A stretch of DNA of 64,000 nucleotides from Paraburkholderia aromaticivorans (lineage in GTDB: Bacteria; Pseudomonadota; Gammaproteobacteria; Burkholderiales; Burkholderiaceae). Positions 50,790 through 59,205 of the stretch are shown in pieces. The DNA lies in assembly GCF_012689525.1 (NCBI RefSeq), contig NZ_CP051517.1:62001-126000 (forward strand), in the 5' to 3' direction. The position numbers were made by a program, and so were the translations under genes. Under the pieces are notes generated by a model. It was not told where the DNA came from. It searched no databases and worked only from the letters and a program-made list of their open reading frames with translations. Numbering within the stretch: position 1 is the first letter of the stretch; each line of letters starts with the position of its first letter.

Positions 50790-52259
50790 TCATCCGAACA
50801 GGCCATGCAGGAACCACCGCTGGTCTTCTTCCGCGTCGCGACTGCTGACGCGCTCGCGGTATATCCAGAAGCAGCTCTGGTCTTCGCCCTGGGCGACGAA
50901 GTAGTCGCGCGTCACCAGTTCGCCATCAAACCACCCGGCCTCAATGCGCTCGCCCGGAGACACCATACGCAGTGGCGAGCCGTAAAACGGCCGGTGTTTG
51001 CGCATGAGCAGCCGCACCGGCTTTGCCAGAAGCCATGTGGGTCGTGGAAGTCCTTCAGGCAGCACTGTGCTTTTCGACGCACTTGCGACAGGCACCCATC
51101 GATTGGCAACCTCAGGTCGGTAATCCGCGGTTGGCGCAGGCCGGAGTACGTTTTCTTCGCCGAGTCGAGCAACCAGCAATTCGACAAGACGGGTGTGGTC
51201 CTCGGCTGTGCCGCCGGGTTCCGGAAATAGCGTGTCCGATGCCGGCACTGCAGGTTGCACGCTGGACGCATCGAGCCGTAACGCAATGACCGGTGCAGTC
51301 AGCTCGATCCGTCCAAGGCGCTCCCTGATGAGCCGAACGAGATGTTCCTCTCGCCACGTTGGCTCGCCGAGCGCAATCTCGATCGCGGTCGGCTCAATTG
51401 CCTGCCGTCCGCGCTCGTGCTCCAGCAGGAGGGTCGCGCCTGTGAGGGCCAGCTGTTTTGCGCACAGCCAGCCACATAGCTGGACGACGAGACGATGCGC
51501 GCCAAAGAGCGCTGCTGCCGCATGCTCGATGCGGTCGGGCATTTCAATGCGGGCGGAGAACGTCGGGGGCAGTTCCAGCCAGTCAAAAAGTTCAGGTGCC
51601 GTGCCAAAGGCGCGGTCTAGCGAATCAAGGAGGTGTTCGCCGCAACGGCGCTGCAGACCAGCACGCGGCAACCGTCGTACATCGGCGATCGTTTCGCAGC
51701 CCAGTCCCGCGAACCAGTCAGCGAACGGTCGGACTTCCGGCACCGACAGCAATGGCAATGCGGATAGTTGCCGCTCAAGCGATTCCATCTTGAGTACACG
51801 CCGGTTCCGGTGTTTCGCGAGCAACCATGCACCTTGACCTGTGGGCGCGGCACTTATTCGCGCGGTCAGTCCAATTGCGTCGAGTATCGCTTTCACCTGG
51901 CGGCACACCGCAAGCAGACCGCCGAACAGACGCAGGCTCGCACCGATGTCGACGACCACGACGGCCTCGTCGAGCATGGCGACATCTGGCGAGAATCTCA
52001 TGAGCGCGATCGCCACTTCCCGCTGCGCTCCATATTCACGGCCCGGCTCGCGTTCGTACATCTCCACTTCCGGCGCGAGCGTCAGCACACCGCCGCGTTT
52101 CATTCCAACCCGCACGCCTGCTGACCTGGCAACCCCGTCTGCGATGAGCACCTTGCCGCTGTCCAGGACCACGCAGCCGTGCACAGGTTCAGGCAGCCAC
52201 CGAGGCCGGAAGACCTCGAGCTGCAACCGGGGCAAGTGGACGGCGAGAAATACGCGCAT
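50790..52259 (-). CDS. imuB: ImuB, non-catalytic Y-family polymerase homologue
   Basis: 489 residues from the ATG at 52259 (MRVFLAVHLPRLQLEVFRPR). Where active DinB enzymes have an acidic DMD-type motif this protein has AVHLPRLQLEVF, and the second acidic site reads VVDIGASLRLFGG, so it lacks the catalytic set as ImuB proteins do. It links DnaE2 to the sliding clamp and to ImuA. The start lies inside the imuA gene (71-bp overlap), indicating coupled translation. Confidence 0.92.
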   Translation of the reverse strand: MRVFLAVHLPRLQLEVFRPRWLPEPVHGCVVLDSGKVLIADGVARSAGVRVGMKRGGVLTLAPEVEMYEREPGREYGAQREVAIALMRFSPDVAMLDEAVVVVDIGASLRLFGGLLAVCRQVKAILDAIGLTARISAAPTGQGAWLLAKHRNRRVLKMESLERQLSALPLLSVPEVRPFADWFAGLGCETIADVRRLPRAGLQRRCGEHLLDSLDRAFGTAPELFDWLELPPTFSARIEMPDRIEHAAAALFGAHRLVVQLCGWLCAKQLALTGATLLLEHERGRQAIEPTAIEIALGEPTWREEHLVRLIRERLGRIELTAPVIALRLDASSVQPAVPASDTLFPEPGGTAEDHTRLVELLVARLGEENVLRPAPTADYRPEVANRWVPVASASKSTVLPEGLPRPTWLLAKPVRLLMRKHRPFYGSPLRMVSPGERIEAGWFDGELVTRDYFVAQGEDQSCFWIYRERVSSRDAEEDQRWFLHGLFG

Positions 52260-52896
52260 GGTGCGAAAACAGAACAGGGGTTGGTTGAAGTGGGATGGAC
52301 AGAGGGTCTGCGCGTGCTGGACCTCGTCGCTTCGCAATATCGACGGTCAGGCCGTCGCGTTCTGGCCGGAGCGCCAGTCGTAAAACGGCAGGGGACGCAT
52401 CCTGCGCCGCCGCCAGTGGACGGACCATGAAAAAAAGCGTCTCCGAAGACTGCGCGGCCAGATGCAGCCGCCGCAGCGAAGACGTCTGCACGTACTGCGT
52501 CCAGAACAGGAGCGCACCGCAGCTTCCGGCACGCAGGATCTGCTCGGCTGACCACAATGCGTCGGCCGTCTTTGCGGCGCGAATCTGCAGCACCTGTTCC
52601 GGGGAAAGACCGATGTACTCGAGACCAAGGCCGTTCGGAACGTGCGGCGGCTGCACCATCGCAACTGGCCGTTTGCCCAGTGCGCTGAGCGCAGGGCGAA
52701 GCAACCGCATCTCTCCCACGCCGGCCTGCTGGACCAGCAGGTCGATGAGCGCGCCGATCGGCCATCCGCCGCCGGGCAGCTCTGCTGAAAGCGCCGCGTA
52801 GCCGGTATCGACCGTCCTGCCACGACCGCGCGCAAGCTGCGCCGCCCGCCACAGGGACGGGTGAATTGCTTCCGGATTGGGGGACGGGACAGTCAT
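52189..52896 (-). CDS. imuA: ImuA, SOS mutagenesis RecA-like protein
   Basis: 235 residues from the ATG at 52896. ImuA pattern: IHPSLWRAAQLARGRGRTVD, ELPGGGWPIGALIDLLVQQA with a degenerate P-loop and LGLEYIGLSPEQVLQIRAAK. It is the first gene of the imuA-imuB-dnaE2 cassette. A LexA-like box at 52913-52928 lies 17 bp before the start. Confidence 0.92.
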   Translation of the reverse strand: MTVPSPNPEAIHPSLWRAAQLARGRGRTVDTGYAALSAELPGGGWPIGALIDLLVQQAGVGEMRLLRPALSALGKRPVAMVQPPHVPNGLGLEYIGLSPEQVLQIRAAKTADALWSAEQILRAGSCGALLFWTQYVQTSSLRRLHLAAQSSETLFFMVRPLAAAQDASPAVLRLALRPERDGLTVDIAKRRGPARADPLSIPLQPTPVLFSHHARISRRPLAPVAARGLPASVAA

Positions 52897-52912
52897 TGAA
52901 TTGCGCAAATAC

Positions 52913-52928
52913 CTGTATGGATGTACAG
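52913..52928. promoter_or_regulatory. LexA-type SOS box
   Basis: ctgtatggatgtacag has the E. coli/Burkholderia LexA form CTGT-N8-ACAG. It lies 17 bp upstream of imuA (leftwards) and 56 bp upstream of the small gene at 52984 (rightwards), so it may control both directions. It is the only convincing SOS box seen in the window. Confidence 0.85.
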
Positions 52929-52983
52929 TATCCTACACGGAAATTCGTAGCGGCGAACAGGTACTTTTTTGGGGAGAAGCTCC

Positions 52984-53298
52984 ATGGATATGCGCGTTCG
53001 CAAACCCGTCAGCCATCCGATGCCAGAAATTGCGGCGTTTGTCGCCGACATGAAATCTGCGTTTGGCGAGCATGAAATCGATGAAGCCATTCGTCGCGGA
53101 CGAGCCGGGGAGCCGACGTTCTTTGCGTGCGAAAATGGCCGCTCGGTGGGTACCGCTAGTCCGGTGGAAACGGATGTCTGGCTTGTTGACGGTGCCGTGC
53201 GCGACCGCCACTACTGTGACGGCTGCGACGGGTCGTGCGTCGGAGGGGAGGTATCCTGCAGCGACAGATTGAATCGCATCGCCAAGGAGAAACGATAG
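52984..53298 (+). CDS. Small unknown protein divergent from imuA
   Basis: 104 residues from the ATG at 52984, with ggggag upstream. It contains a cysteine cluster near the C-terminus (HYCDGCDGSCVGGEVSC) that could bind a metal and PEIAAFVADMKSAFGEHEID at the N-terminus. It shares the intergenic region with imuA and its LexA box, so SOS control is plausible. It begins a three-gene run with overlapping stops and starts. No family recognised. Confidence 0.65.
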   Translation: MDMRVRKPVSHPMPEIAAFVADMKSAFGEHEIDEAIRRGRAGEPTFFACENGRSVGTASPVETDVWLVDGAVRDRHYCDGCDGSCVGGEVSCSDRLNRIAKEKR

Positions 53299-53645
53299 TG
53301 AAACTGGTTGGATGCGGGTTGCTTTTACTGGCGTGTACTTCGCCCGTGTTTGCAGGTGAGCGCTACATAGAAATCTGGAATCCGCCCGAAACTCGAGGTG
53401 GATCGCTTCAGGGAGCGGGCGCGACGAATTCGCTTACGCACAAGCGGCGTGTGCCCCATTTGTTAAAGGCACGGGCGCATCGCACGCCGACCACCGCCGC
53501 CAGGCTCGCCGTGAAGCAGGGAGCTGCCGGTGCAGGTACGCGACGCGTTACGCCTGACGTCTCGGAAATCCCCCGTCTGATAACGCCCGAGGGGAATGTG
53601 CTGCGCGTCGATGCTCACGACTCGTATGTTGAGGTCGTGCGCTGA
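53298..53645 (+). CDS. Exported unknown protein
   Basis: 115 residues from a GTG at 53298 that overlaps the preceding stop (TAGTG) and has aaggag upstream. A signal peptide (VKLVGCGLLLLACTSPVFAG) is followed by YIEIWNPPETRGGS and a basic Arg/Ala-rich part ending in VDAHDSYVEVVR. The family is unknown to me. Tight coupling to both neighbours supports it as a gene. Confidence 0.6.
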   Translation: MKLVGCGLLLLACTSPVFAGERYIEIWNPPETRGGSLQGAGATNSLTHKRRVPHLLKARAHRTPTTAARLAVKQGAAGAGTRRVTPDVSEIPRLITPEGNVLRVDAHDSYVEVVR

Positions 53646-53863
53646 TGGAATCGGGAAGCTACAAGGGATACCGCATCTTCGGTCACGCCATCCTTCAGCA
53701 GGAGGACATCCTTTCACCTGAGCGATACGCAGGCAGCGGAACCATCACTCGCGACACAAAGATGGTTGAAGCTTCCGGGGTACTCGGTGTTTTTGATACG
53801 GAAGAAGAGGCTCAGCTCGCCGGACTAGGTTGGGCACGTGCGTGGGTCGATAATCACGGCTAG
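53645..53863 (+). CDS. Small unknown protein, third gene of the run
   Basis: 72 residues; the ATG overlaps the previous stop (TGATG). MESGSYKGYRIFGHAILQQE then FDTEEEAQLAGLGWARAWVD reads as a compact alpha/beta domain of the DUF6566/YbdK-like size, but I cannot name it. It ends the three-gene run that starts opposite imuA. Confidence 0.6.
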   Translation: MESGSYKGYRIFGHAILQQEDILSPERYAGSGTITRDTKMVEASGVLGVFDTEEEAQLAGLGWARAWVDNHG

Positions 53864-53928
53864 TACCTCGCTGGCGTCGATCCGCGGCAACCTTTGCAGG
53901 GGCGAATGTCACTGCTCCAACATCGACG

Positions 53929-54048
53929 ATGTGTGTGAAGCTAGTTCTCGAAGACACAGTGCTCCACGCGCGGCTGCTTATGCTCCAGGGCCAGCAGGTC
54001 GACGTGCGATCACTGTTGACCCCGTCTACACTCGAAGGCAAACCATAG
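53929..54048 (+). CDS. Possible 39-residue ORF
   Basis: A short frame MCVKLVLEDTVLHARLLMLQ continues to STLEGKP before a TAG. Composition looks like coding, but there is no good ribosome site. It may be a fragment. The rest of 53864-54125 holds nothing I can support. Confidence 0.25.
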   Translation: MCVKLVLEDTVLHARLLMLQGQQVDVRSLLTPSTLEGKP

Positions 54049-54125
54049 GTCAGCCGTGCGCGTCTTGAACTGCGGAGAGTTTCTTTCGGGGCCAGACGTC
54101 CCGCAAGCCGCATGGCCAACAGACT

Positions 54126-54560
54126 TTACAACGTCTTCATCATGCATACGGCACTCGCCGGACAGAGTTGCGCAAACTGCGTACTCGCCTGCAGTCCAGA
54201 GGACGCGCTGCCCCGATTCACCGCTACATATCCGGCCCGCGGGAAAAAATCCGCAGCCGTCGTTGTAAGCAACCACAACTCCGATATGCCGGACGCGCGC
54301 GCCAGGTTTTCCGCGCGAGCCAGCAGGCGAGCTCCCAGCCCCGCATTGCGCGAAGTTTGCACAACCGCCAATGACCGCAACAGCGCATCCGTTCCAACCC
54401 GCTCAAGACCCACACTGCCAACAATCCTGCCGCTGGCGTCTTCTGCGACCAGGAAGTCCACGAGCAAGGCTGCACCCACATCAGCGACCGGCAGTTCGTT
54501 CTCGGCGAGCAATGTTTTGATGGCATCGAGGTCATCACTTCGTGCGGCACGTATCTTCAT
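54126..54560 (-). CDS. arsN2: Arsenic-resistance N-acetyltransferase, ArsN2-like
   Basis: 144 residues. GNAT fold with acetyl-CoA loop RNAGLGARLLARAENLAR and the ending AADFFPRAGYVAV, STQFAQLCPASAVCMMKTL. This C-terminal LCPxSAxxM pattern is that of ArsN2-type acetyltransferases encoded in arsenic islands, where ArsN enzymes acetylate organoarsenicals. Third gene leftwards after the MFS gene, inside a clear ars cluster. Confidence 0.8.
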   Translation of the reverse strand: MKIRAARSDDLDAIKTLLAENELPVADVGAALLVDFLVAEDASGRIVGSVGLERVGTDALLRSLAVVQTSRNAGLGARLLARAENLARASGISELWLLTTTAADFFPRAGYVAVNRGSASSGLQASTQFAQLCPASAVCMMKTL

Positions 54561-54598
54561 GGCAAATGTATCAATGCTGGTCTATGACAAAGGAAATA

Positions 54599-55861
54599 TC
54601 AGGCTACGCTGATCGCCGCGTGGCGGCTCACCCGCACGGCCACAAAGAACGCGATAGCTGACACTATCGAGACGAGAAACACCGTCCATTCGACGGCCAC
54701 GTATCCGTGCGTGAAGCTCCAGATGCTGGCTGCGGCGATCGGCGCTATGCCCTTCGCGACGTTTGACGGGAAGGAAAGCATACCGCTGACCGCGCCATAT
54801 CCTTCAGTCCACATCAGGTCCTGGACAATTGTGCCGCGCAGGATTGTCATCATCCCGTTTGCAGCGCCGTAGCAGAGCGCAAACAACCACAGCAGCACCG
54901 CCGCATGTCCAGCGTTTATCAGGACAATGGTCGACAGCGGGAAAAGCGTCACGACGATGATGCCCACGGTGCTGACGTGGACAGTCCGGCCGAACGTGAA
55001 CCACACCGCACGAGCGGCGACCTGAGCTGGACCGATGAGCGCCATGGTTGTGACCAGCACGGCGTTCGGCACACCACGCTCAACCATGAGCGGCACCAGA
55101 TGGAATGTGAGCGCCGCGAACGTCGCATAGTAGGCTGTGAAGCACACGGCGAGCGCCCAGAAAACTGGGGAACGGAGCGCGCGACGTGTGGCTGCGTCGT
55201 TGGCCAGCTTTACTGAACCACTTGTTTGCCGGGAGCCCGGGGCAGCGCGCGAGGAGCGGATTGCCAGTACATGGACAGGCAGACAGATAATCAGGTTCAA
55301 TGCCGCAAGCACAACAAGCGATGTGCGCCACCCGACCGAGCCGACCAGTAACTGGGTCAGCGGTATGAAGACCGTGCTGGCAAATCCTGCGACCAGCGTG
55401 ATGAGTGTGATTTTGGTGCGGAAGCTTCGCGGATAACGATGTGTCACAACGGCGAAGACCGGGTCGTAGAACGTGGCCGCCATTGAGATGCCGAGACCTA
55501 TCCACGCGACGAAGAGCGCCGTCAGCGACTGCGCGTCGGCCCAGAGCAGCAGCATCGCCGCCGCGATAACCGAGCCGACGGCCATCACCCGGCGCCCGAG
55601 TCCGTGGTCAATCCAGCGGCCGATGGGATACGCAGCAAATCCCGAAACCAGGAGCCCAACGGAAAGCGCGGCGTTCGTGGCTGTCCGGCTCCACCCCATG
55701 GACTGTTCCATCGGCACTACCAGCAGGGAGAACGAGTAGTAGACGGAGCCCCATGACACCAGCTGCGCCAGCGCCAGGGCCCATGTAACTAGTCGGTCCT
55801 GGCTGTCTGCCGGCGCGTTGTCTCCGCTGGCGTTCTCGGTTCGACTCGACATCGTGCTCAA
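54599..55861 (-). CDS. MFS transporter of the arsenic cluster
   Basis: 420 residues with 12 predicted membrane helices; loop motif YPIGRWIDHGLGRRVMAVGS between helices 2 and 3 is the MFS signature A. A central cytosolic loop (RAAPGSRQTSGSVKL) splits the two halves. Located between an unknown gene (5 bp upstream) and arsN2 (38 bp downstream), it probably exports an arsenical, as ArsJ or ArsK do. It cannot be assigned to one of these from sequence reading alone. Confidence 0.75.
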   Translation of the reverse strand: MSTMSSRTENASGDNAPADSQDRLVTWALALAQLVSWGSVYYSFSLLVVPMEQSMGWSRTATNAALSVGLLVSGFAAYPIGRWIDHGLGRRVMAVGSVIAAAMLLLWADAQSLTALFVAWIGLGISMAATFYDPVFAVVTHRYPRSFRTKITLITLVAGFASTVFIPLTQLLVGSVGWRTSLVVLAALNLIICLPVHVLAIRSSRAAPGSRQTSGSVKLANDAATRRALRSPVFWALAVCFTAYYATFAALTFHLVPLMVERGVPNAVLVTTMALIGPAQVAARAVWFTFGRTVHVSTVGIIVVTLFPLSTIVLINAGHAAVLLWLFALCYGAANGMMTILRGTIVQDLMWTEGYGAVSGMLSFPSNVAKGIAPIAAASIWSFTHGYVAVEWTVFLVSIVSAIAFFVAVRVSRHAAISVA

Positions 55862-55866
55862 TTTGT

Positions 55867-56562
55867 TCAGCCTCTCAACTTGCTCAGGTTAGGGACGATG
55901 CCGGTGCGAAACGCGTCGCAACAGAAGAAAGTCGCCGAGGCGAGCCTCTGCGCCAAAGCGACGGCAAGGCGCTCGGCCTCAGGACCTATCCGGGGCATGG
56001 CGATCAGGCTCGGCGCTTCGTTGACGGTACCTAAAAAGCCGATGCCCTCCCGATTGCAGAAATGCTCAACACGTCGCGAGACAAATTTCACGCGTACCCG
56101 TCGGAGCATTGCCGCCATTCCGCTTTTCTGACCCTGCGTTGTCAATGCGACGAAGAATTTCAAACCCTCGTCGGCCAGACGATTGCGGACTCGCATCAGG
56201 GGCGTTTCCCAGTCGCATGGTGGACGCCAACTGCCGAGCGCTTCCGCATTCATCACCAGCACCGCGGCGGAGGAGCCTCCCGCGGCGAGGAAGCGCGATA
56301 TCGCAGGGTTCTCGTCGGCGGCAGCCGTGAGCGCAATGGCAGACGCCACGTAACCGGTTTCCCGCTGAAATGCCGACGATAGGCCGGCTGCTAGTGCCGC
56401 GCTCCCGGAAGCAGACTCAGTGCGTGCACCCTTCGTTCTCTGTCGTGACACATCTGCACGCTCGTGTGCGGCCAGCAGGAGAAGTCCCTGCGCGGAGCTG
56501 CATTGCCACCCTCCCGATGCCGGCAGGAGCCATTCAGACGAAACCTGGTCATCGCAGCTCAT
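55867..56562 (-). CDS. Unknown protein, first gene of the leftward ars operon
   Basis: 231 residues from the ATG at 56562 (ggagagg upstream). No motif that I recognise. It has cysteines at MSCDD, GWQCSS, PPCDW, HFCNRE and TFFCCD, and an alpha/beta-like centre ([20 protein letters not shown] then [20 protein letters not shown]). It shares a promoter region with arsH and sits 5 bp before the MFS gene, so a function in arsenic handling is likely. An uncharacterised resistance factor is possible. Confidence 0.6.
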   Translation of the reverse strand: MSCDDQVSSEWLLPASGGWQCSSAQGLLLLAAHERADVSRQRTKGARTESASGSAALAAGLSSAFQRETGYVASAIALTAAADENPAISRFLAAGGSSAAVLVMNAEALGSWRPPCDWETPLMRVRNRLADEGLKFFVALTTQGQKSGMAAMLRRVRVKFVSRRVEHFCNREGIGFLGTVNEAPSLIAMPRIGPEAERLAVALAQRLASATFFCCDAFRTGIVPNLSKLRG

Positions 56563-56583
56563 GGCGCCTCTCCAAAGATTTCA

Positions 56584-56618
56584 CATTTCCAGAATACCGG
56601 AAATGTTGTAGAATGCAA
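56584..56618. promoter_or_regulatory. Divergent ars promoters with central palindrome (ArsR operator candidate)
   Basis: catttcc (56584-56590) and ggaaatg (56599-56605) form an inverted repeat with an 8-bp spacer. Rightwards, tttcca (56586-56591) and tagaat (56609-56614) are 17 bp apart. Leftwards, ttgcat and tattct (complements of 56613-56618 and 56591-56596) are 16 bp apart. The palindrome covers key hexamers of both promoters, so one repressor, probably an ArsR encoded here, could silence both operons. Confidence 0.6.
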
Positions 56619-56717
56619 GTAACGAGTGAGGGTTGGTACTCCAGGGGCGGAGCAAAGCCGCTTGAATGCGCCCAATGTCTCCATATACTTGGAAATATCA
56701 AATTGCAGGGTAATGAA

Positions 56718-57494
56718 ATGACAGTTCACGCAATCAAGGGCGACCAGACATTCCCGGCTGCCAAACCAGATTTTTTCGACACTGACATCTCCGCGCGTCT
56801 TGGAATGGAAGGCCAGCCGCCAGTGCGGATACTGCTGCTCTACGGCTCGCTGCGTGAGCGTTCGTACTCGCGTCTGCTCGTTGAAGAGGCCGCACGCCTG
56901 TTGCAGACGTTCGGCGCCGAAACGCGGATTTTTGACCCGCGTGGTCTGCCGCATGCCGATGATGTTGATGTGAAGAACCATCCGAAAGTGAAAGAGCTGC
57001 TCGAGCTGTCCCTTTGGTCGGAAGGACACGTCTGGTGTAGCCCGGAGCGCCACGGCACCATCACCGGTCTGATAAAGACGCAGATTGACCATCTGCCGCT
57101 GGTCAGCGGCGGTATCCGGCCGACGCAGGGGCGCACGCTTGCCGTCATGCAAGTGAGTGGCGGCTCGCAGTCGTTCAACTCAGTCAATCAACTCCGTCAG
57201 CTCGGACGATGGATGCGCATGTTCACCATCCCCAACCAGTCGTCTGTTGCCAAAGCTTTTGAAGAATTCGAAGAGGACGGCCGGATGAAGCCGTCGTCCT
57301 ACTACGACCGGTTGGTCGACGTGATGGAGGAGCTCGTGAAGTTCACGCTACTGCTGCGCGGCCGTGCCGAGTATCTTGTTGACCGCTACAGCGAACGCGT
57401 GAAAGAGGACCGTCCGCTCGACCCGGCAACCGACCTCGCTTCTCGTGCAATTGCCGACTATTCCCCTCAGGAAGCGAAGGCGAGCAACCAATAA
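56718..57494 (+). CDS. arsH: ArsH NADPH-dependent FMN reductase
   Basis: 258 residues from the ATG at 56718. The flavodoxin-like start [20 protein letters not shown] and [20 protein letters not shown] plus [20 protein letters not shown] match ArsH closely. ArsH oxidises trivalent organoarsenicals with NADPH/FMN chemistry. It is first in a rightward operon with arsR and arsI, with a leader of about 100 nt. Confidence 0.93.
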   Translation: MTVHAIKGDQTFPAAKPDFFDTDISARLGMEGQPPVRILLLYGSLRERSYSRLLVEEAARLLQTFGAETRIFDPRGLPHADDVDVKNHPKVKELLELSLWSEGHVWCSPERHGTITGLIKTQIDHLPLVSGGIRPTQGRTLAVMQVSGGSQSFNSVNQLRQLGRWMRMFTIPNQSSVAKAFEEFEEDGRMKPSSYYDRLVDVMEELVKFTLLLRGRAEYLVDRYSERVKEDRPLDPATDLASRAIADYSPQEAKASNQ

Positions 57495-57503
57495 AGGACT
57501 GTG

Positions 57504-57842
57504 ATGGCAACCCTCGATTCGAAGCTTGCAGTCAAGGCGCTGGCAGCGCTCGCGCACGAGACCCGTCTCGCGGTATTCCGCCTTCTGGTCACCGCTGGAC
57601 GTTCGGGTATGAGTCCGGGTGCCATTGCCGAAAAGCTGGGGCTCCCGGCGCCCACGCTGTCATTTCACCTGAAGGAGCTCGCCCACGCAGAGCTCATTGA
57701 AGGCAAAAGTCAGGGGCGGTTCATCATCTACTGCGCCAGCTATGACCACATGCAGACGCTCATGGATTTCCTGATGGAAAACTGCTGCGCAGCGGAGCAA
57801 GCGGAACAATGCGGCTGCGCGACCAACGAAACGGAGGCGTAA
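57504..57842 (+). CDS. arsR: ArsR-family repressor
   Basis: 112 residues from the ATG at 57504 (a GTG sits 3 bp before). The winged-helix segment is SPGAIAEKLGLPAPTLSFHL then KELAHAELIEGKSQGRFIIY. The C-terminus has MENCCAAEQAEQCGC; paired cysteines here are the As(III) site in one ArsR subgroup. Arsenite binding releases the operator. It lies between arsH and arsI, with arsI starting 1 bp after its stop. Confidence 0.93.
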   Translation: MATLDSKLAVKALAALAHETRLAVFRLLVTAGRSGMSPGAIAEKLGLPAPTLSFHLKELAHAELIEGKSQGRFIIYCASYDHMQTLMDFLMENCCAAEQAEQCGCATNETEA

Positions 57843-58316
57843 ATGAAGCGATTTCACGTGCACGTTATTGTCCCGACACTCGATGAAAGCGTGCGTTTTT
57901 ACAGCAGCATGTTCGGCGCGCAGCCCACTGTGCTCAAGGACGATTACGCGAAGTGGATGCTTGAAGACCCGCGCGTGAACTTCGCCATTTCGGCGCGTGG
58001 CGGTGAAGCGGGCGTCAATCACTTGGGATTTCAAGTCGATAGCGATGAGGAGCTGTCAGCTCTTCGCGAGCAGGTCGTCGCCGGCAGCGTCGCGGTACAG
58101 GACCAGCCCGGCGCGCAGTGCTGTTACGCAAGTTCGAACAAATACTGGACGCAGGACCCGGCCGGTGTACCCTGGGAGACGTACCACACGCTCGGCGGCA
58201 TCCCGATGTTCGGAGCGGATAGCCGGGACTCGGCGGCCCCTGAAGCGGGCGGGGCCTGCTGTGCCCCGGTTACCGCGATTCCAGCTGGGATTGAGAAAAA
58301 AGTCGGCTGCTGCTGA
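57843..58316 (+). CDS. arsI: ArsI/CadI-family lyase (glyoxalase fold)
   Basis: 157 residues. The fold opens with FHVHVIVPTLDESVRFYSSM (metal His), has VNHLGFQVDS and the vicinal Cys pair in GAQCCYASSNKYWTQDPAG that binds trivalent organoarsenicals in ArsI, with the final metal ligand Glu in GVPWETYHT. ArsI cleaves the C-As bond of methylarsenite. The tail is Cys-rich (GGACCAPV and KKVGCC). It ends the arsHRI operon. Confidence 0.9.
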   Translation: MKRFHVHVIVPTLDESVRFYSSMFGAQPTVLKDDYAKWMLEDPRVNFAISARGGEAGVNHLGFQVDSDEELSALREQVVAGSVAVQDQPGAQCCYASSNKYWTQDPAGVPWETYHTLGGIPMFGADSRDSAAPEAGGACCAPVTAIPAGIEKKVGCC

Positions 58317-58334
58317 TTCGCGGCCACAAAAGCA

Positions 58335-58365
58335 AACGGCCGCCCAAGGTCACGAGGCGGCCGTT
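58335..58365 (-). terminator. Terminator between convergent arsI and arsR genes
   Basis: Arms aacggccgcc (58335-58344) and ggcggccgtt (58356-58365) are perfectly complementary around an 11-nt loop. On the minus strand the stem is followed by tgcttttgtgg, a moderate T-run, so it best ends the leftward arsR transcript; the stem could also slow rightward reads. Confidence 0.7.
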
Positions 58366-58435
58366 GCAACTGGAATCCTTCTGGCGCACATCCAGGTTTT
58401 CACCGACCGCGACTGCGCGGCGCTTTGAGCTCAAC

Positions 58436-58762
58436 CTAACACTTCACCTTTTTGCGGGGTTTGCAGTCCGCCGTCTCAACACCTTGGCAGCAGTTCTCCG
58501 TCAGGAAGTCGACCAGGCCATTCATATGGTCTATCTCCGCTGCGTAGTAGACGAATCTGCCTTCCTGCCGGGACGACACGAGACCCGCGTGGGTCAGTTC
58601 CTTGAGGTGAAAGGACAGCGTGGCGCTCGCAAGGTCCAGTTGCTCCTGAATAACGCCGACGCTCAATCCGTCGGGTCCGGCCGTCACTAGCAGGCGGAAT
58701 ATACCCAAACGCGTCGGCTGGGCCAGCGCTGACAGGGCTTTGATTGCGTCTTTTTCCTTCAT
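58436..58762 (-). CDS. arsR: Second ArsR-family repressor
   Basis: 108 residues from the ATG at 58762 (MKEKDAIKALSALAQPTRLG). Its winged helix (SVGVIQEQLDLASATLSFHL) is similar to that of the first ArsR, and it too has TENCCQGVETADC at the C-terminus with an extra Cys at the end (KKVKC). It converges on arsI. The pair probably arose by duplication; the two may respond to different arsenicals. Confidence 0.9.
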   Translation of the reverse strand: MKEKDAIKALSALAQPTRLGIFRLLVTAGPDGLSVGVIQEQLDLASATLSFHLKELTHAGLVSSRQEGRFVYYAAEIDHMNGLVDFLTENCCQGVETADCKPRKKVKC

Positions 58763-58848
58763 GGTGCACAGGTCGTCGAGATTAGCCGACGATTCTAAAC
58801 CTATTGAGATGACAGCGGCGCGACAACGATGCCCGGCATCGATCGCCA

Positions 58849-59142
58849 TCACAATTTGCGACCGTCAGGTCCGCCGCGGCCACGGTACAGCAGGCGACTG
58901 AGCAACGTTGCAATGCTCGACACCGCAGCACAACCGAGAGCAGTTGGCGAGAGTCCATGGAGCAGGAGTTCCGCGATGGCTATTAGGGCGAACGCCATCT
59001 GTACCATGCCCAGGAGAAATCGAACCGGCCCCCAGAGTAGAAAGTGCGTTTTTTGTGTGCCCGGCACCGCCGCCGCAGACGGTCTGTGATGACCGTGCCG
59101 ATGGCCACCAACAGTTCTAACGCGATGACTGGAGAATTTCAT
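58849..59142 (-). CDS. Small membrane protein between arsR and phoB
   Basis: 97 residues from the ATG at 59142 (a longer reading starts at 59193). One or two hydrophobic segments (FLLGMVQMAFALIAIAELLL and ALGCAAVSSIATLLSRLL) follow a basic N-terminus. The start is uncertain because no strong ribosome site is visible. No family recognised. Confidence 0.4.
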   Translation of the reverse strand: MKFSSHRVRTVGGHRHGHHRPSAAAVPGTQKTHFLLWGPVRFLLGMVQMAFALIAIAELLLHGLSPTALGCAAVSSIATLLSRLLYRGRGGPDGRKL

Positions 59143-59205
59143 GAACGTAGCGGCGCTTTCGCCTGGAGGTGCATCGCATTCGTTGACGAGCAAAATCGGC
59201 CGGCG

